5,267 bases of DNA from JBBIVP01 sp037439705 [NCBI: bacterium] (GTDB taxonomy: Bacteria > JBBIVP01). The DNA is taken from assembly GCA_037439705.1 (NCBI GenBank), contig JBBIVP010000040.1, positions 7,699 to 12,965 on the forward strand. The letters are read 5' to 3'. Shown here piece after piece: positions 1-5,267 of the stretch (positions within the stretch are counted from its first letter, which is position 1; each line of letters opens with the position of its first letter). Under the pieces are notes generated by a model, which was not told the DNA's origin, ran no database searches, and saw only the letters and a program-made list of their open reading frames with translations. The position numbers and the translations under genes were made by a program.

Positions 1-305
1 AGGCTTTCATCCATTGGAACTGTTGCATCTCCAAATCTTGCTATTCCTTCTTCTTTAGCAATGGCTTTTGAAAATGCTTCACCGAGAGCAATTCCCACAT
101 CTTCAACCGTATGATGGAGGTCAACATGTGTATCTCCTCTTGCCTTTATTTCAATATCAATTTTTGAATGGAAGGATAAAAGCTCAAGCATGTGCACCAG
201 AAACGGAACAGGAATATCTATCTTTGATTTCCCATTTCCCCTAAGGTTCATTTTTACCTGAACCTCAACCTCTTTTGTTTTTCTCTCCACGGTTATGCTC
301 TTCAT
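1..305 (-). CDS. hisB: Imidazoleglycerol-phosphate dehydratase, N-terminal half (cut by window edge)
   Basis: This gene encodes the Mn-dependent dehydratase that converts imidazoleglycerol phosphate to imidazoleacetol phosphate in histidine synthesis, a cytoplasmic enzyme. About 101 codons are visible; single-domain HisB proteins are usually near 190-200 residues, so roughly half is missing beyond position 1. Recognisable family signatures are HML with His38, His46, the block [14 protein letters not shown] at residues 62-75 (metal ligands His64, His65, Glu68), GIARFG at 87-92 and PMDES at 97-101. The region begins directly with the dehydratase, so there is no N-terminal phosphatase domain of the enterobacterial fusion type. 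The ATG at 305-303 overlaps the hisD stop as ATGA and has a good Shine-Dalgarno inside the end of hisD, implying translational coupling. The oddity is that the normally conserved FFDHML motif reads FLVHML here, with Val in place of Asp. The identity is secure; the effect of that change is unknown. Confidence 0.96.
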   Translation of the reverse strand, partial: MKSITVERKTKEVEVQVKMNLRGNGKSKIDIPVPFLVHMLELLSFHSKIDIEIKARGDTHVDLHHTVEDVGIALGEAFSKAIAKEEGIARFGDATVPMDES

Positions 306-1576
306 TTTATCCTCTCCTTTATTGCTGAAGCGTGAGCAAAAAGCCCCTCACACTCAGCAAGAATGAGCGCATATCTTCCCAGATTTTTAAGGGATTTCTT
401 ATCAAAAGAAACAATGTTCATACCCTTTACAAAGTCCATTGCTGAAAGGGTGCTCTGAAATCTCGCCATACCTCCTGTTGGAAGGGTATGATTAGGTCCT
501 GCAATGTAATCCCCTATGGACTCTGGCGTATAGGCTCCAACAAATACCGTTCCTGCGTTTCTACATCTTTCAAGAACCCTCTGTGGATTTTTTAAAGCAA
601 GGGAAAGATGCTCGGGAGCAAACCTGTTGAGAATCTCAATTCCATCGTCAAGGTTACTGACAATATAACAGGTTCCTTTTTCACGGATTGCTCTCTCTGC
701 TATTTTCTTTCTCGGAGAATTCTTAAGGAGCTCTTCAAGATGTCCCAAAACTTCCTGAGCAAATTCTTTTGATGTGGTAACCAGCACAGGAACTGCATTT
801 TCATCGTGTTCAGCCTGAGAAAGAAGGTCAATAGCCACAAACTCTGGAGAAACTGAGCCATCCGTAAGGACTAAAATCTCAGATGGACCTGCAAACATAT
901 CTATGCCAACATATCTTGAAGCCTCCCTTTTCGCTAAAGCAACATATATGTTTCCTGGTCCGGTAATTTTGTCAACCTGTGGAACTGTTTCTGTTCCAAA
1001 GGTGAAACTCGCTATTGCATGGGCACCGCCCATAAGAAAAATTCCATCAACCCCCGAGATTATGCAGGAATAGAGAATTGCAGGGTTTAGAGAATCCGGT
1101 TTTGAAGGGGTTGCAACAAAAATCTCCTTAACGCCTGCTATCCTCGCTGGAACAGCATTCATCAAAAGGGTGGAAGGATAAACCGCCTTTCCACCGGGCA
1201 CATATATTCCAACCTTTTCAAGTGGAATAATCCTGAGACTGAGGTTAATGCCATTTTCTTTTATTGTGAAGGATTTGGGAACTGTCCTTTTATGAAATTT
1301 CTCAATCCTTTTTTTAGCCACATCAATGGCTTCTTTTAGGGTTTTATCAATTCCGATGAACCTTTTTTTAATCTCGGTCTTTGAAATATATATCTCCTTG
1401 ATAGAAGAAGGGTGCCATCCATCGTATTTTCGGATATACTTAAGAAGCGCTGAATCTCCATTTTCTCTAATATCATCAAAAACTTTTTTTACAAACCTCT
1501 CAATAGTTCTGCTTATTACAGTTTCTTCTCTTCTTATCAAAAATTCCTGAGGATTTTTAACTTCAATAAACTTCAT
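302..1576 (-). CDS. hisD: Histidinol dehydrogenase
   Basis: This Zn-dependent enzyme oxidises L-histidinol to L-histidine in two NAD-linked steps, the end of histidine synthesis in the cytoplasm. The 424 residues are about normal for the family. Visible signatures are [20 protein letters not shown] at 126-145, [15 protein letters not shown] at 203-217, [10 protein letters not shown] at 228-237, SQAEHDE at 253-259, FAPEHL at 319-324 and [15 protein letters not shown] at 355-369. The zinc ligands known from E. coli correspond to Gln254, His257, Asp356 and His415, and the catalytic Glu-His pair to Glu322-His323, so the active site looks complete. The ATG start is 1 nt after the murA stop codon, with AAGGGG six bases upstream inside murA. 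The stop overlaps the hisB start. In many genomes with this gene order hisG precedes hisD; here murA does. Presumably it is expressed from the promoter upstream of rpmE, since no space exists for a closer one. Confidence 0.98.
   Translation of the reverse strand: MKFIEVKNPQEFLIRREETVISRTIERFVKKVFDDIRENGDSALLKYIRKYDGWHPSSIKEIYISKTEIKKRFIGIDKTLKEAIDVAKKRIEKFHKRTVPKSFTIKENGINLSLRIIPLEKVGIYVPGGKAVYPSTLLMNAVPARIAGVKEIFVATPSKPDSLNPAILYSCIISGVDGIFLMGGAHAIASFTFGTETVPQVDKITGPGNIYVALAKREASRYVGIDMFAGPSEILVLTDGSVSPEFVAIDLLSQAEHDENAVPVLVTTSKEFAQEVLGHLEELLKNSPRKKIAERAIREKGTCYIVSNLDDGIEILNRFAPEHLSLALKNPQRVLERCRNAGTVFVGAYTPESIGDYIAGPNHTLPTGGMARFQSTLSAMDFVKGMNIVSFDKKSLKNLGRYALILAECEGLFAHASAIKERIK
311..320 (-). 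promoter_or_regulatory. Ribosome binding site of hisB inside the hisD 3' end
   Basis: The minus strand reads AAAGGAGAGG, a strong Shine-Dalgarno sequence; its AGGAG core ends eight bases before the hisB ATG. It supports the ATG at 305-303 as the real start. It lies within the last codons of hisD, consistent with coupled re-initiation at the ATGA overlap. Confidence 0.8.
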
Positions 1577-1577
1577 T

Positions 1578-2834
1578 TTAAACCCCTTCTTCCTTTTCTC
1601 TCTTTACTTCAGCACCAAGCAAAGAAAGTTTTTCATCCACTCTTTCATAACCCCTTTCAAGATGATATATCCTTGAAACCACGGTCTCTCCTTTTGCCAT
1701 GAGCCCTGCTATAACAAGGGAGGCTGATGCTCTGAGGTCTGTAGCCATTAAGTATGCCCCTTTAAGTTCTTTAACACCTCTAACAACTGCAACGGATTCC
1801 TTCACCTTTATATCTGCACCCATCCTTGCAAGCTCTGCTGCATGAAGGAATCTGTTTTCAAAAATTGTCTCTTTTATTAAACTTGTTCCTTCTGCTACTG
1901 AAAGCATTGCTATAAATTGAGCCTGCATATCTGTAGGAAAACCCGGATACGGGCTTGTCACTATTTCAATGGGCTTTATCCTTCCTCCTTCAACTATTAC
2001 AGAATCTTTCCCGATTTCAAGCCTTGCTCCGCTCTCTTCAAGTTTCTTTAAAACAGCGGTCAGATGTTCAGGTATCACTCCCTTCACCTCAACCCTTCCT
2101 CCTGTCGCAGCACCTGCTACCAAATATGTCCCTGCTTCTATCCTGTCGGGAATGATAGAATATTCATCACATTTTAACGAACTTGAAGGATGAACCTTCA
2201 ATCTCCTTCCATCCCTTTCTATTCTTGCTCCTGCAAGGTTCAAAAAGTTTATGAGGTCATCAACTTCAGGTTCCAGCGCCGAATTCTCTATAATGGTTAT
2301 CCCATCTGCCAGAACAGAGGCAAGAAGAATGTTTTCTGTTCCTGTTACACTTACAACATCAAAATTTATTTCATTTCCCATCAATTTTTTAGAAGTCGCT
2401 TCTATGTATCCATCCTTTATCTCAACATCTGCCCCCAGTTTTTTCAATCCTTTTATGTGCTGATCAATAGGTCTAACCCCGATGGCACATCCTCCCGGAA
2501 ATGAAACCCTTGCCCTTCCATATTTTCCAACTAAAGCGCCGAGAACGAGAATAGATGCCCTCATCTGTTTCACTAAATGATACGGGGCTTCTATCCTCTT
2601 CAGGTTCCTCGCATCTATGAAAAGGGAATTTCCGTCAAAATGAACTTCTGCACCCATATATTGAAGGAGTTCGCACATAGTCCTTGTGTCTCTCAGGTCA
2701 GGAAGATTTCTAATTCTCACCGTACTATCAAGAATTATTGAACCTGCCATTATGGGAAGAAGGGCATTCTTTGAACCGCTTATTCTAACAGAACCTTCAA
2801 GGGGTTTACCTCCTTTTATCCTGTAAACAGTCAT
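1578..2834 (-). CDS. murA: UDP-N-acetylglucosamine 1-carboxyvinyltransferase
   Basis: MurA transfers enolpyruvate from phosphoenolpyruvate to UDP-N-acetylglucosamine, the first committed step of peptidoglycan synthesis, in the cytoplasm. The 418 residues match the usual length (E. coli 419). The protein has the two-domain inside-out alpha/beta fold typical of EPSP-synthase-like enzymes. Visible residues are Lys22-Asn23 near the N terminus, the loop PGGCAIGVRPIDQHI at 113-127 with catalytic Cys116 (E. coli Cys115), PGFPTDMQAQF at 297-307 with Asp302 (E. coli Asp305), ATDLRAS at 364-370, and RGYERVDEKL at 394-403. Cys rather than Asp at the loop predicts the fosfomycin-sensitive form; this is inference from family knowledge. 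The ATG overlaps the prmC stop as ATGA, preceded by GAGG at five bases, and hisD follows after a single base. It is the only cell-wall gene in an operon otherwise devoted to translation and histidine synthesis. Only one murA is visible; whether a second copy exists elsewhere cannot be seen. Confidence 0.98.
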   Translation of the reverse strand: MTVYRIKGGKPLEGSVRISGSKNALLPIMAGSIILDSTVRIRNLPDLRDTRTMCELLQYMGAEVHFDGNSLFIDARNLKRIEAPYHLVKQMRASILVLGALVGKYGRARVSFPGGCAIGVRPIDQHIKGLKKLGADVEIKDGYIEATSKKLMGNEINFDVVSVTGTENILLASVLADGITIIENSALEPEVDDLINFLNLAGARIERDGRRLKVHPSSSLKCDEYSIIPDRIEAGTYLVAGAATGGRVEVKGVIPEHLTAVLKKLEESGARLEIGKDSVIVEGGRIKPIEIVTSPYPGFPTDMQAQFIAMLSVAEGTSLIKETIFENRFLHAAELARMGADIKVKESVAVVRGVKELKGAYLMATDLRASASLVIAGLMAKGETVVSRIYHLERGYERVDEKLSLLGAEVKREKEEGV

Positions 2835-3658
2835 CCTTTCCTCAAAATAAGAACACGCTCCTTTCCAGCGAGGTCTTTCACGGTCCAGAAGGAAGATACC
2901 CTTATTTCACTCCTTATCCTTTCCATCTGTCCTTCTCCAATTTCAATCATAATATAACCTCCATTTTTGAGGTATTCCAGACTTTCCCTCAAAATCCTTT
3001 TTATGAACTCATCTCCATCCTTTCCAGCCACAAGAGAAGAAACCGGCTCAAAATGAAGTTCGGGATTCTCAAGGAATTCTGAATAAGAAAGATATGGTGG
3101 ATTTGAAAGAATCATATCGAATGTTTCATACTTAAACTGAGAAAAACAATCCCCGCAGATTAAAAAAATTCTATTATCAAGTCCGTAATTTTTTAGATTT
3201 TTTTCTGCAACCATCAGAGCATCATTGGAAATGTCCGAGGCATAAATCTCAGAACCCGGAGAATTCATAGAAAATGCAATTGCTATTGCGCCTGAACCCG
3301 TTCCAAGGTCAAGAACCCTTGATGAAGGATTTGGACTAAGCTTTAAAGCAGATTCAACGAGTATCTCTGTTTCAGGTCTCGGGATGAAACACCTTTTATC
3401 AACATAAAGAGGAATTGAGAAAAATTCTTTGTTTCCTATTATGTAAGCCACTGGCTCGTCCTTTAATCTCCTTAAAACCATATCATAAAAAATTTTATAC
3501 TCCCTATCCCCTATCTCCCTTTCCGGATGTGCGATTATAAACTCCCTTTTCAAACCTGTCGCATAAGAAAGAAGGATTTCAACCTCAAACTTGTCAAGAC
3601 CAATTTCCTCATCAAAGATATCACGAATTTTTTGACAGCTTTTCAATTTCCATTGCAT
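2831..3658 (-). CDS. prmC: Peptide chain release factor N5-glutamine methyltransferase
   Basis: PrmC (formerly HemK) methylates the glutamine of the GGQ motif in class I release factors using S-adenosylmethionine, increasing termination efficiency. The 275 residues fit the family. The helical N-terminal substrate-binding domain spans about 1-85. The Rossmann-like methyltransferase domain follows, with FIPRPETEILVE at 91-102, the SAM-binding motif VLDLGTGSGAIAI at 115-127, an acidic residue at 142 after the second strand (ASDIS), and the diagnostic NPPY at 186-189, which holds the target glutamine. The likely substrate, RF1, is encoded by the gene just upstream; the two overlap by 38 nt. The chosen ATG has only a weak purine stretch (GAGAG) seven bases upstream, inside prfA. 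An in-frame TTG four codons later is a possible alternative start, giving a 34- to 38-base range of overlap uncertainty but no change in function. Confidence 0.97.
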   Translation of the reverse strand: MQWKLKSCQKIRDIFDEEIGLDKFEVEILLSYATGLKREFIIAHPEREIGDREYKIFYDMVLRRLKDEPVAYIIGNKEFFSIPLYVDKRCFIPRPETEILVESALKLSPNPSSRVLDLGTGSGAIAIAFSMNSPGSEIYASDISNDALMVAEKNLKNYGLDNRIFLICGDCFSQFKYETFDMILSNPPYLSYSEFLENPELHFEPVSSLVAGKDGDEFIKRILRESLEYLKNGGYIMIEIGEGQMERIRSEIRVSSFWTVKDLAGKERVLILRKG

Positions 3659-4706
3659 TAAAATGCTCTCTCAATTTTTCAATCAACTCATTTAGTTCAC
3701 CATCAATAAATTCCTTGAGATTATAATCAGTCCAGTCTATCCTGTGGTCGGTTACTCTGTTCTGCGGAAAGTTGTATGTTCTTATTTTTTCACTCCTTTC
3801 AGCCCTTCCAACCTGCATTCTCCTCATTGAACTTATTTTCTCCATACTTTCAGTTTCCATTCTTTCCTTTAATTTAGCGTAAAGAATCTTCAATGCCTTT
3901 GCCTTGTTCCTGTGCTGGGATTTTTCATCCTGACAGTGAACGCTTATGCCTGTTGGTATGTGCATTATTCGGACAGCAGATTCAGTTTTATTGACATGCT
4001 GTCCACCATGCCCTGATGCACGAAATGTCTCAATCCTCAATTCATCAGGTGAAATTTTTACATCAACCTCATCAGCCTCCGGAAGAACTGCAACAGTGCA
4101 TGTGGATGTATGGATTCTACCTGAAGATTCAGTAACAGGAACCCTCTGAACCCTGTGCACTCCACTTTCATATTTCAAGATGCTGTATGCCCCCTTTCCT
4201 TCTATGAGAACTATTACCTCCTTGTATCCCTTGAGTCCTGTTGTATTCGCTGAAAGAATCTCGGTCTTCCATCCTTTCCTTTCCGCAAACCTAAGATACA
4301 TCCTCAAAAGGTCTGCTGCGAACAGACTTGCCTCCTCTCCGCCTGTTCCAGCCCTCATCTCAAGGATAACATTCCTATCATCCATCGGATCTTTCGGTAT
4401 CAACAATTCCTTGATTTTTTTCGAAATTTTTTCTATCTTGTCAGAAATCCTTTCCAGTTCCTGTTTTGCATCATCCCTTATAGATGGGTCTTCTTCGCAC
4501 AGGGCTTTCAGTTCTTCGTACTCCCTTATAAAATTCCTGTATTGCCTCAAGGAAAGGACAATTTCCTCTATTTCAGCCCTTTCCTTCATAACCTCCGCAT
4601 ATTTCCTCCCCTCCAGTTTTTCATTCTCAATAATCCTTGTAAGTTCTTCGTATCTATCCTCTATCTTTTGAATGCGCTCAAGAAGATTTTGAGGAAGTTT
4701 TTCCAT
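3621..4706 (-). CDS. prfA: Peptide chain release factor 1
   Basis: RF1 reads the stop codons UAA and UAG in the ribosomal A site and triggers hydrolysis of the peptidyl-tRNA. The 361 residues match the normal length (E. coli 360). The N-terminal part (about 1-105) is a charged, helical, coiled-coil-like domain. The codon-recognition motif PVT at 190-192 follows (PxT is characteristic of RF1; RF2 has SPF), within [14 protein letters not shown]. The catalytic GGQ is at 234-236 in [16 protein letters not shown], and the family stretch [15 protein letters not shown] lies at 258-272. Gln236 is the residue expected to be methylated by the product of the following gene. The ATG overlaps the 3' end of rpmE by 29 nt and is preceded by AGAAGGA close to the start (about three to four bases of spacing). 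A programmed frameshift, known in RF2, is neither needed nor seen. Confidence 0.98.
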   Translation of the reverse strand: MEKLPQNLLERIQKIEDRYEELTRIIENEKLEGRKYAEVMKERAEIEEIVLSLRQYRNFIREYEELKALCEEDPSIRDDAKQELERISDKIEKISKKIKELLIPKDPMDDRNVILEMRAGTGGEEASLFAADLLRMYLRFAERKGWKTEILSANTTGLKGYKEVIVLIEGKGAYSILKYESGVHRVQRVPVTESSGRIHTSTCTVAVLPEADEVDVKISPDELRIETFRASGHGGQHVNKTESAVRIMHIPTGISVHCQDEKSQHRNKAKALKILYAKLKERMETESMEKISSMRRMQVGRAERSEKIRTYNFPQNRVTDHRIDWTDYNLKEFIDGELNELIEKLREHFNAMEIEKLSKNS

Positions 4707-4893
4707 ATTTCCTTCTGAACTTCTCTATCTTTCCCTCTGTATCAACAAGTTTCTGCTGACCTGTAAAAAATGGATGGCAGTTTGAACATATCTCAATTGT
4801 ATAGCTTCCCCTCGTTGACCTCGTCTTTATAACATTTCCACAGGTACAGGTAATAACTCCTTCTTTATACTCTGGATGTATTCCTTTCTTCAT
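4678..4893 (-). CDS. rpmE: 50S ribosomal protein L31, zinc-binding type
   Basis: L31 is a small protein of the large ribosomal subunit that contributes to the bridge between the central protuberance and the 30S head. The 71 residues are typical. It opens with MKKGIHPEY, and its cysteines C16, C18, C36 and C39 form the zinc site of the C+ type, as in E. coli RpmE (16, 18, 37, 40). [13 protein letters not shown] at 36-48 and EKFRRKYG at 57-64 are family signatures. The last seven residues, KTSSKSS, form a short tail past the usual core, encoded where the gene overlaps the start of prfA. The start is firm: AAAAGGAGAG lies just upstream with six bases between AGGAG and ATG. It is the first gene of the operon, directly after a consensus promoter and an approximately 105-nt leader. 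C+ L31 proteins are commonly replaced by zinc-free paralogues under zinc starvation; no such paralogue is visible here. Confidence 0.98.
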   Translation of the reverse strand: MKKGIHPEYKEGVITCTCGNVIKTRSTRGSYTIEICSNCHPFFTGQQKLVDTEGKIEKFRRKYGKTSSKSS

Positions 4894-4998
4894 TTTTCTC
4901 TCCTTTTGAGTTTTTGAAAATTATAAATAATTTCTCCTTCACAAGCAAGTTTTTCCAAAAAGATACTCCTACACCCTCAAAAATTCTAAAGTTATTTC
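4894..4998 (-). other. 5' leader of the rpmE-prfA-prmC-murA-his transcript
   Basis: If transcription starts about seven bases after the -10 hexamer (near 4998), the message has an untranslated leader of roughly 105 nt. It is AT-rich. It contains a small inverted repeat AAATTAT-TT-ATAATTT (about 4934-4918) and a 7-nt segment (4982-4976) complementary to the region just before the rpmE Shine-Dalgarno. Ribosomal protein L31 leaders that act as autoregulatory RNAs have been described in several bacterial groups, so such a role is conceivable. I do not recognise any specific published leader consensus, and no strong GC-stable structure is present. No convincing small ORF was found. Confidence 0.5.
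4898..4907 (-). promoter_or_regulatory. Ribosome binding site of rpmE
   Basis: The minus strand reads AAAAGGAGAG ahead of the ATG, with the AGGAG core six bases upstream of the start. This is near-ideal and fixes the rpmE start. The bases CTCAAAA at its upstream edge (4910-4904) are complementary to TTTTGAG at 4982-4976 in the leader, so part of this site could pair with the leader; the match is only 7 bp and AT-rich. Confidence 0.85.
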
Positions 4999-5004
4999 GT
5001 AGTG

Positions 5005-5033
5005 ATTATAGATTTAGCAACACTTTTTGTCAA
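5005..5033 (-). promoter_or_regulatory. Consensus sigma-70 type promoter for the rpmE operon
   Basis: On the minus strand TTGACA (5033-5028) is followed by a 17-base spacer and TATAAT (5010-5005). Both hexamers and the spacing match the primary sigma factor consensus exactly. The stretch just upstream of -35 is A/T-rich and could act as an UP element. The expected start is near 4998, upstream of rpmE. No other gene start lies in range, so this is the likely main promoter for all six downstream genes. Confidence 0.92.
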
Positions 5034-5044
5034 TTTATTTTCCA

Positions 5045-5078
5045 TTGAAAAATAAAAGGGGGGCTTTTCGCCCCCCTT
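5045..5078 (-). terminator. Rho-independent terminator after the surface-protein gene
   Basis: The minus strand folds as AAGGGGGGC, loop GAAAA, GCCCCCCTT: a 9-bp stem with seven consecutive G:C pairs. It is followed directly by TTTTATTTTTC as the U-tract. The hairpin lies about 25 bases after the stop codon of the upstream gene. On the plus strand the sequence after the stem is not T-rich, so termination is directed at minus-strand transcription. It ends about 12 bases before the -35 element of the rpmE promoter and so insulates the operon. Confidence 0.93.
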
Positions 5079-5103
5079 CAATGCTCAGGAAAAAGGAACT
5101 ACC

Positions 5104-5267
5104 TTATGACCTTCTCCTCCAGATGAGAGGAACGAAGAGAAGGACGAAACCAATCCCGAGACCGGATGAACTCACAACAGAACATCCAAATCCAGATGCG
5201 GATGTTGATACCTTGAAGACCATTGAGGCAGCTGAGATATTCCCAAGGTCGTCCTTCGCCCTCACCT
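5104..5267 (-). CDS. C-terminal end of a secreted/surface protein with a Cys-type sorting signal (5' part outside window)
   Basis: Only the last 53 residues are visible, in frame from the window edge to a TAA at 5106-5104. The fragment starts VRAKDDLGNISAAS, which resembles the end of an extracellular beta-sandwich repeat (Ig-like or fibronectin type III; compare the common 'D..GN.S' ending). A short Ser/Gly linker with a single Cys (GFGCSVVSSSG) leads into a hydrophobic segment (GLGIGFVLLFVPLIW) and a terminal RRRS. The Cys, membrane helix and Arg cluster in this order match the tripartite C-terminal sorting signals of the MYXO-CTERM and Synerg-CTERM type, which are processed by intramembrane proteases and anchor the protein at the cell surface. 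The exact family cannot be assigned from one tail. Local GC is 49% (81 of 164 bases), higher than the operon, with more C-ending codons. The gene ends at its own terminator and is transcriptionally separate from rpmE. Confidence 0.82.
   Translation of the reverse strand, partial: VRAKDDLGNISAASMVFKVSTSASGFGCSVVSSSGLGIGFVLLFVPLIWRRRS

Noticed and set aside
1326-1550. Plus-strand open frame of 74 codons opposite the start of hisD
   Set aside because: It is fully antisense to a conserved, intact hisD, has no recognisable motif, and shows the Ser/Leu/Ile-rich composition typical of antisense shadows of A-rich genes.
1955-2504. Several overlapping plus-strand open frames opposite murA
   Set aside because: They lie in several frames over the same conserved MurA sequence, without domain signatures; chance open frames.
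4410-4432. Long A/T runs around TTTCGAAA within prfA, as a possible slippery site or hairpin
   Set aside because: The reading frame is intact and encodes normal Lys/Ile/Glu-rich RF1 sequence on both sides. The runs follow from Lys codons, and no alternative product is indicated.
4180-4671. Plus-strand open frame of 163 codons opposite prfA
   Set aside because: Its Ser/Phe/Leu-rich translation is the expected antisense of the Lys/Glu-rich coiled-coil part of RF1. It has no family motif, and prfA is certain on the other strand.
4894-5004. Minus-strand open frame running through the rpmE leader (codes ...VSFWKNLLVKEKLF...)
   Set aside because: It has no ATG, only weak TTG/GTG candidates without a placed Shine-Dalgarno. 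It runs out of frame into rpmE and begins inside the promoter region. Most likely chance in A/T-rich sequence.
5088-5103. Small inverted repeat AAGG...CCTT between the upstream stop codon and the terminator
   Set aside because: The stem is only four base pairs, which is not meaningful; the strong hairpin just after it explains termination.

Overview
This window carries one tightly packed, co-directional operon on the minus strand. It is read from right to left in the coordinates used here. The tail of an unrelated surface-protein gene lies upstream of it. All six operon genes are recognisable bacterial housekeeping genes. The base composition is AT-rich (about 35-40% GC in the coding stretches sampled), arginine is mostly coded by AGA/AGG, ATA is used freely for isoleucine, and the proteins are rich in Lys, Glu and Ile. 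This suggests an AT-rich, possibly thermophilic bacterium. The gene order rpmE-prfA-prmC-murA-his resembles deltaproteobacterial and related Gram-negative lineages, but the phylum cannot be fixed from the sequence.

Layout in transcription order (right to left): 5267-5104 is the C-terminal end of a secreted or surface protein. It ends in a Cys-containing tripartite sorting signal (Cys, hydrophobic helix, Arg cluster). A strong GC hairpin with a U-tract follows at 5078-5045. Next comes a perfect-consensus sigma-70 type promoter (TTGACA, 17 bp, TATAAT) at 5033-5005 and a leader of roughly 105 nt. Then come rpmE (ribosomal protein L31), prfA (release factor 1), prmC (the methyltransferase that modifies the release-factor GGQ glutamine), murA (first committed step of peptidoglycan synthesis), hisD (last step of histidine synthesis) and hisB (imidazoleglycerol-phosphate dehydratase, cut off by the window edge at position 1).

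The six genes overlap or nearly touch: a 29-nt overlap, a 38-nt overlap, an ATGA overlap, a 1-nt gap and another ATGA overlap. One promoter therefore probably drives them all, with translational coupling along the message. The first three form a translation module in which PrmC acts on the product of the gene just before it. The last two begin a histidine block that presumably continues beyond the left edge.

No mobile element, CRISPR array, tRNA or rRNA was seen. No wholly new system was found. The points most worth a second look are the C-terminal sorting signal at the right edge, an unusual substitution in the metal-site motif of HisB, the absence of hisG between murA and hisD, and the compact terminator-promoter junction with its leader.
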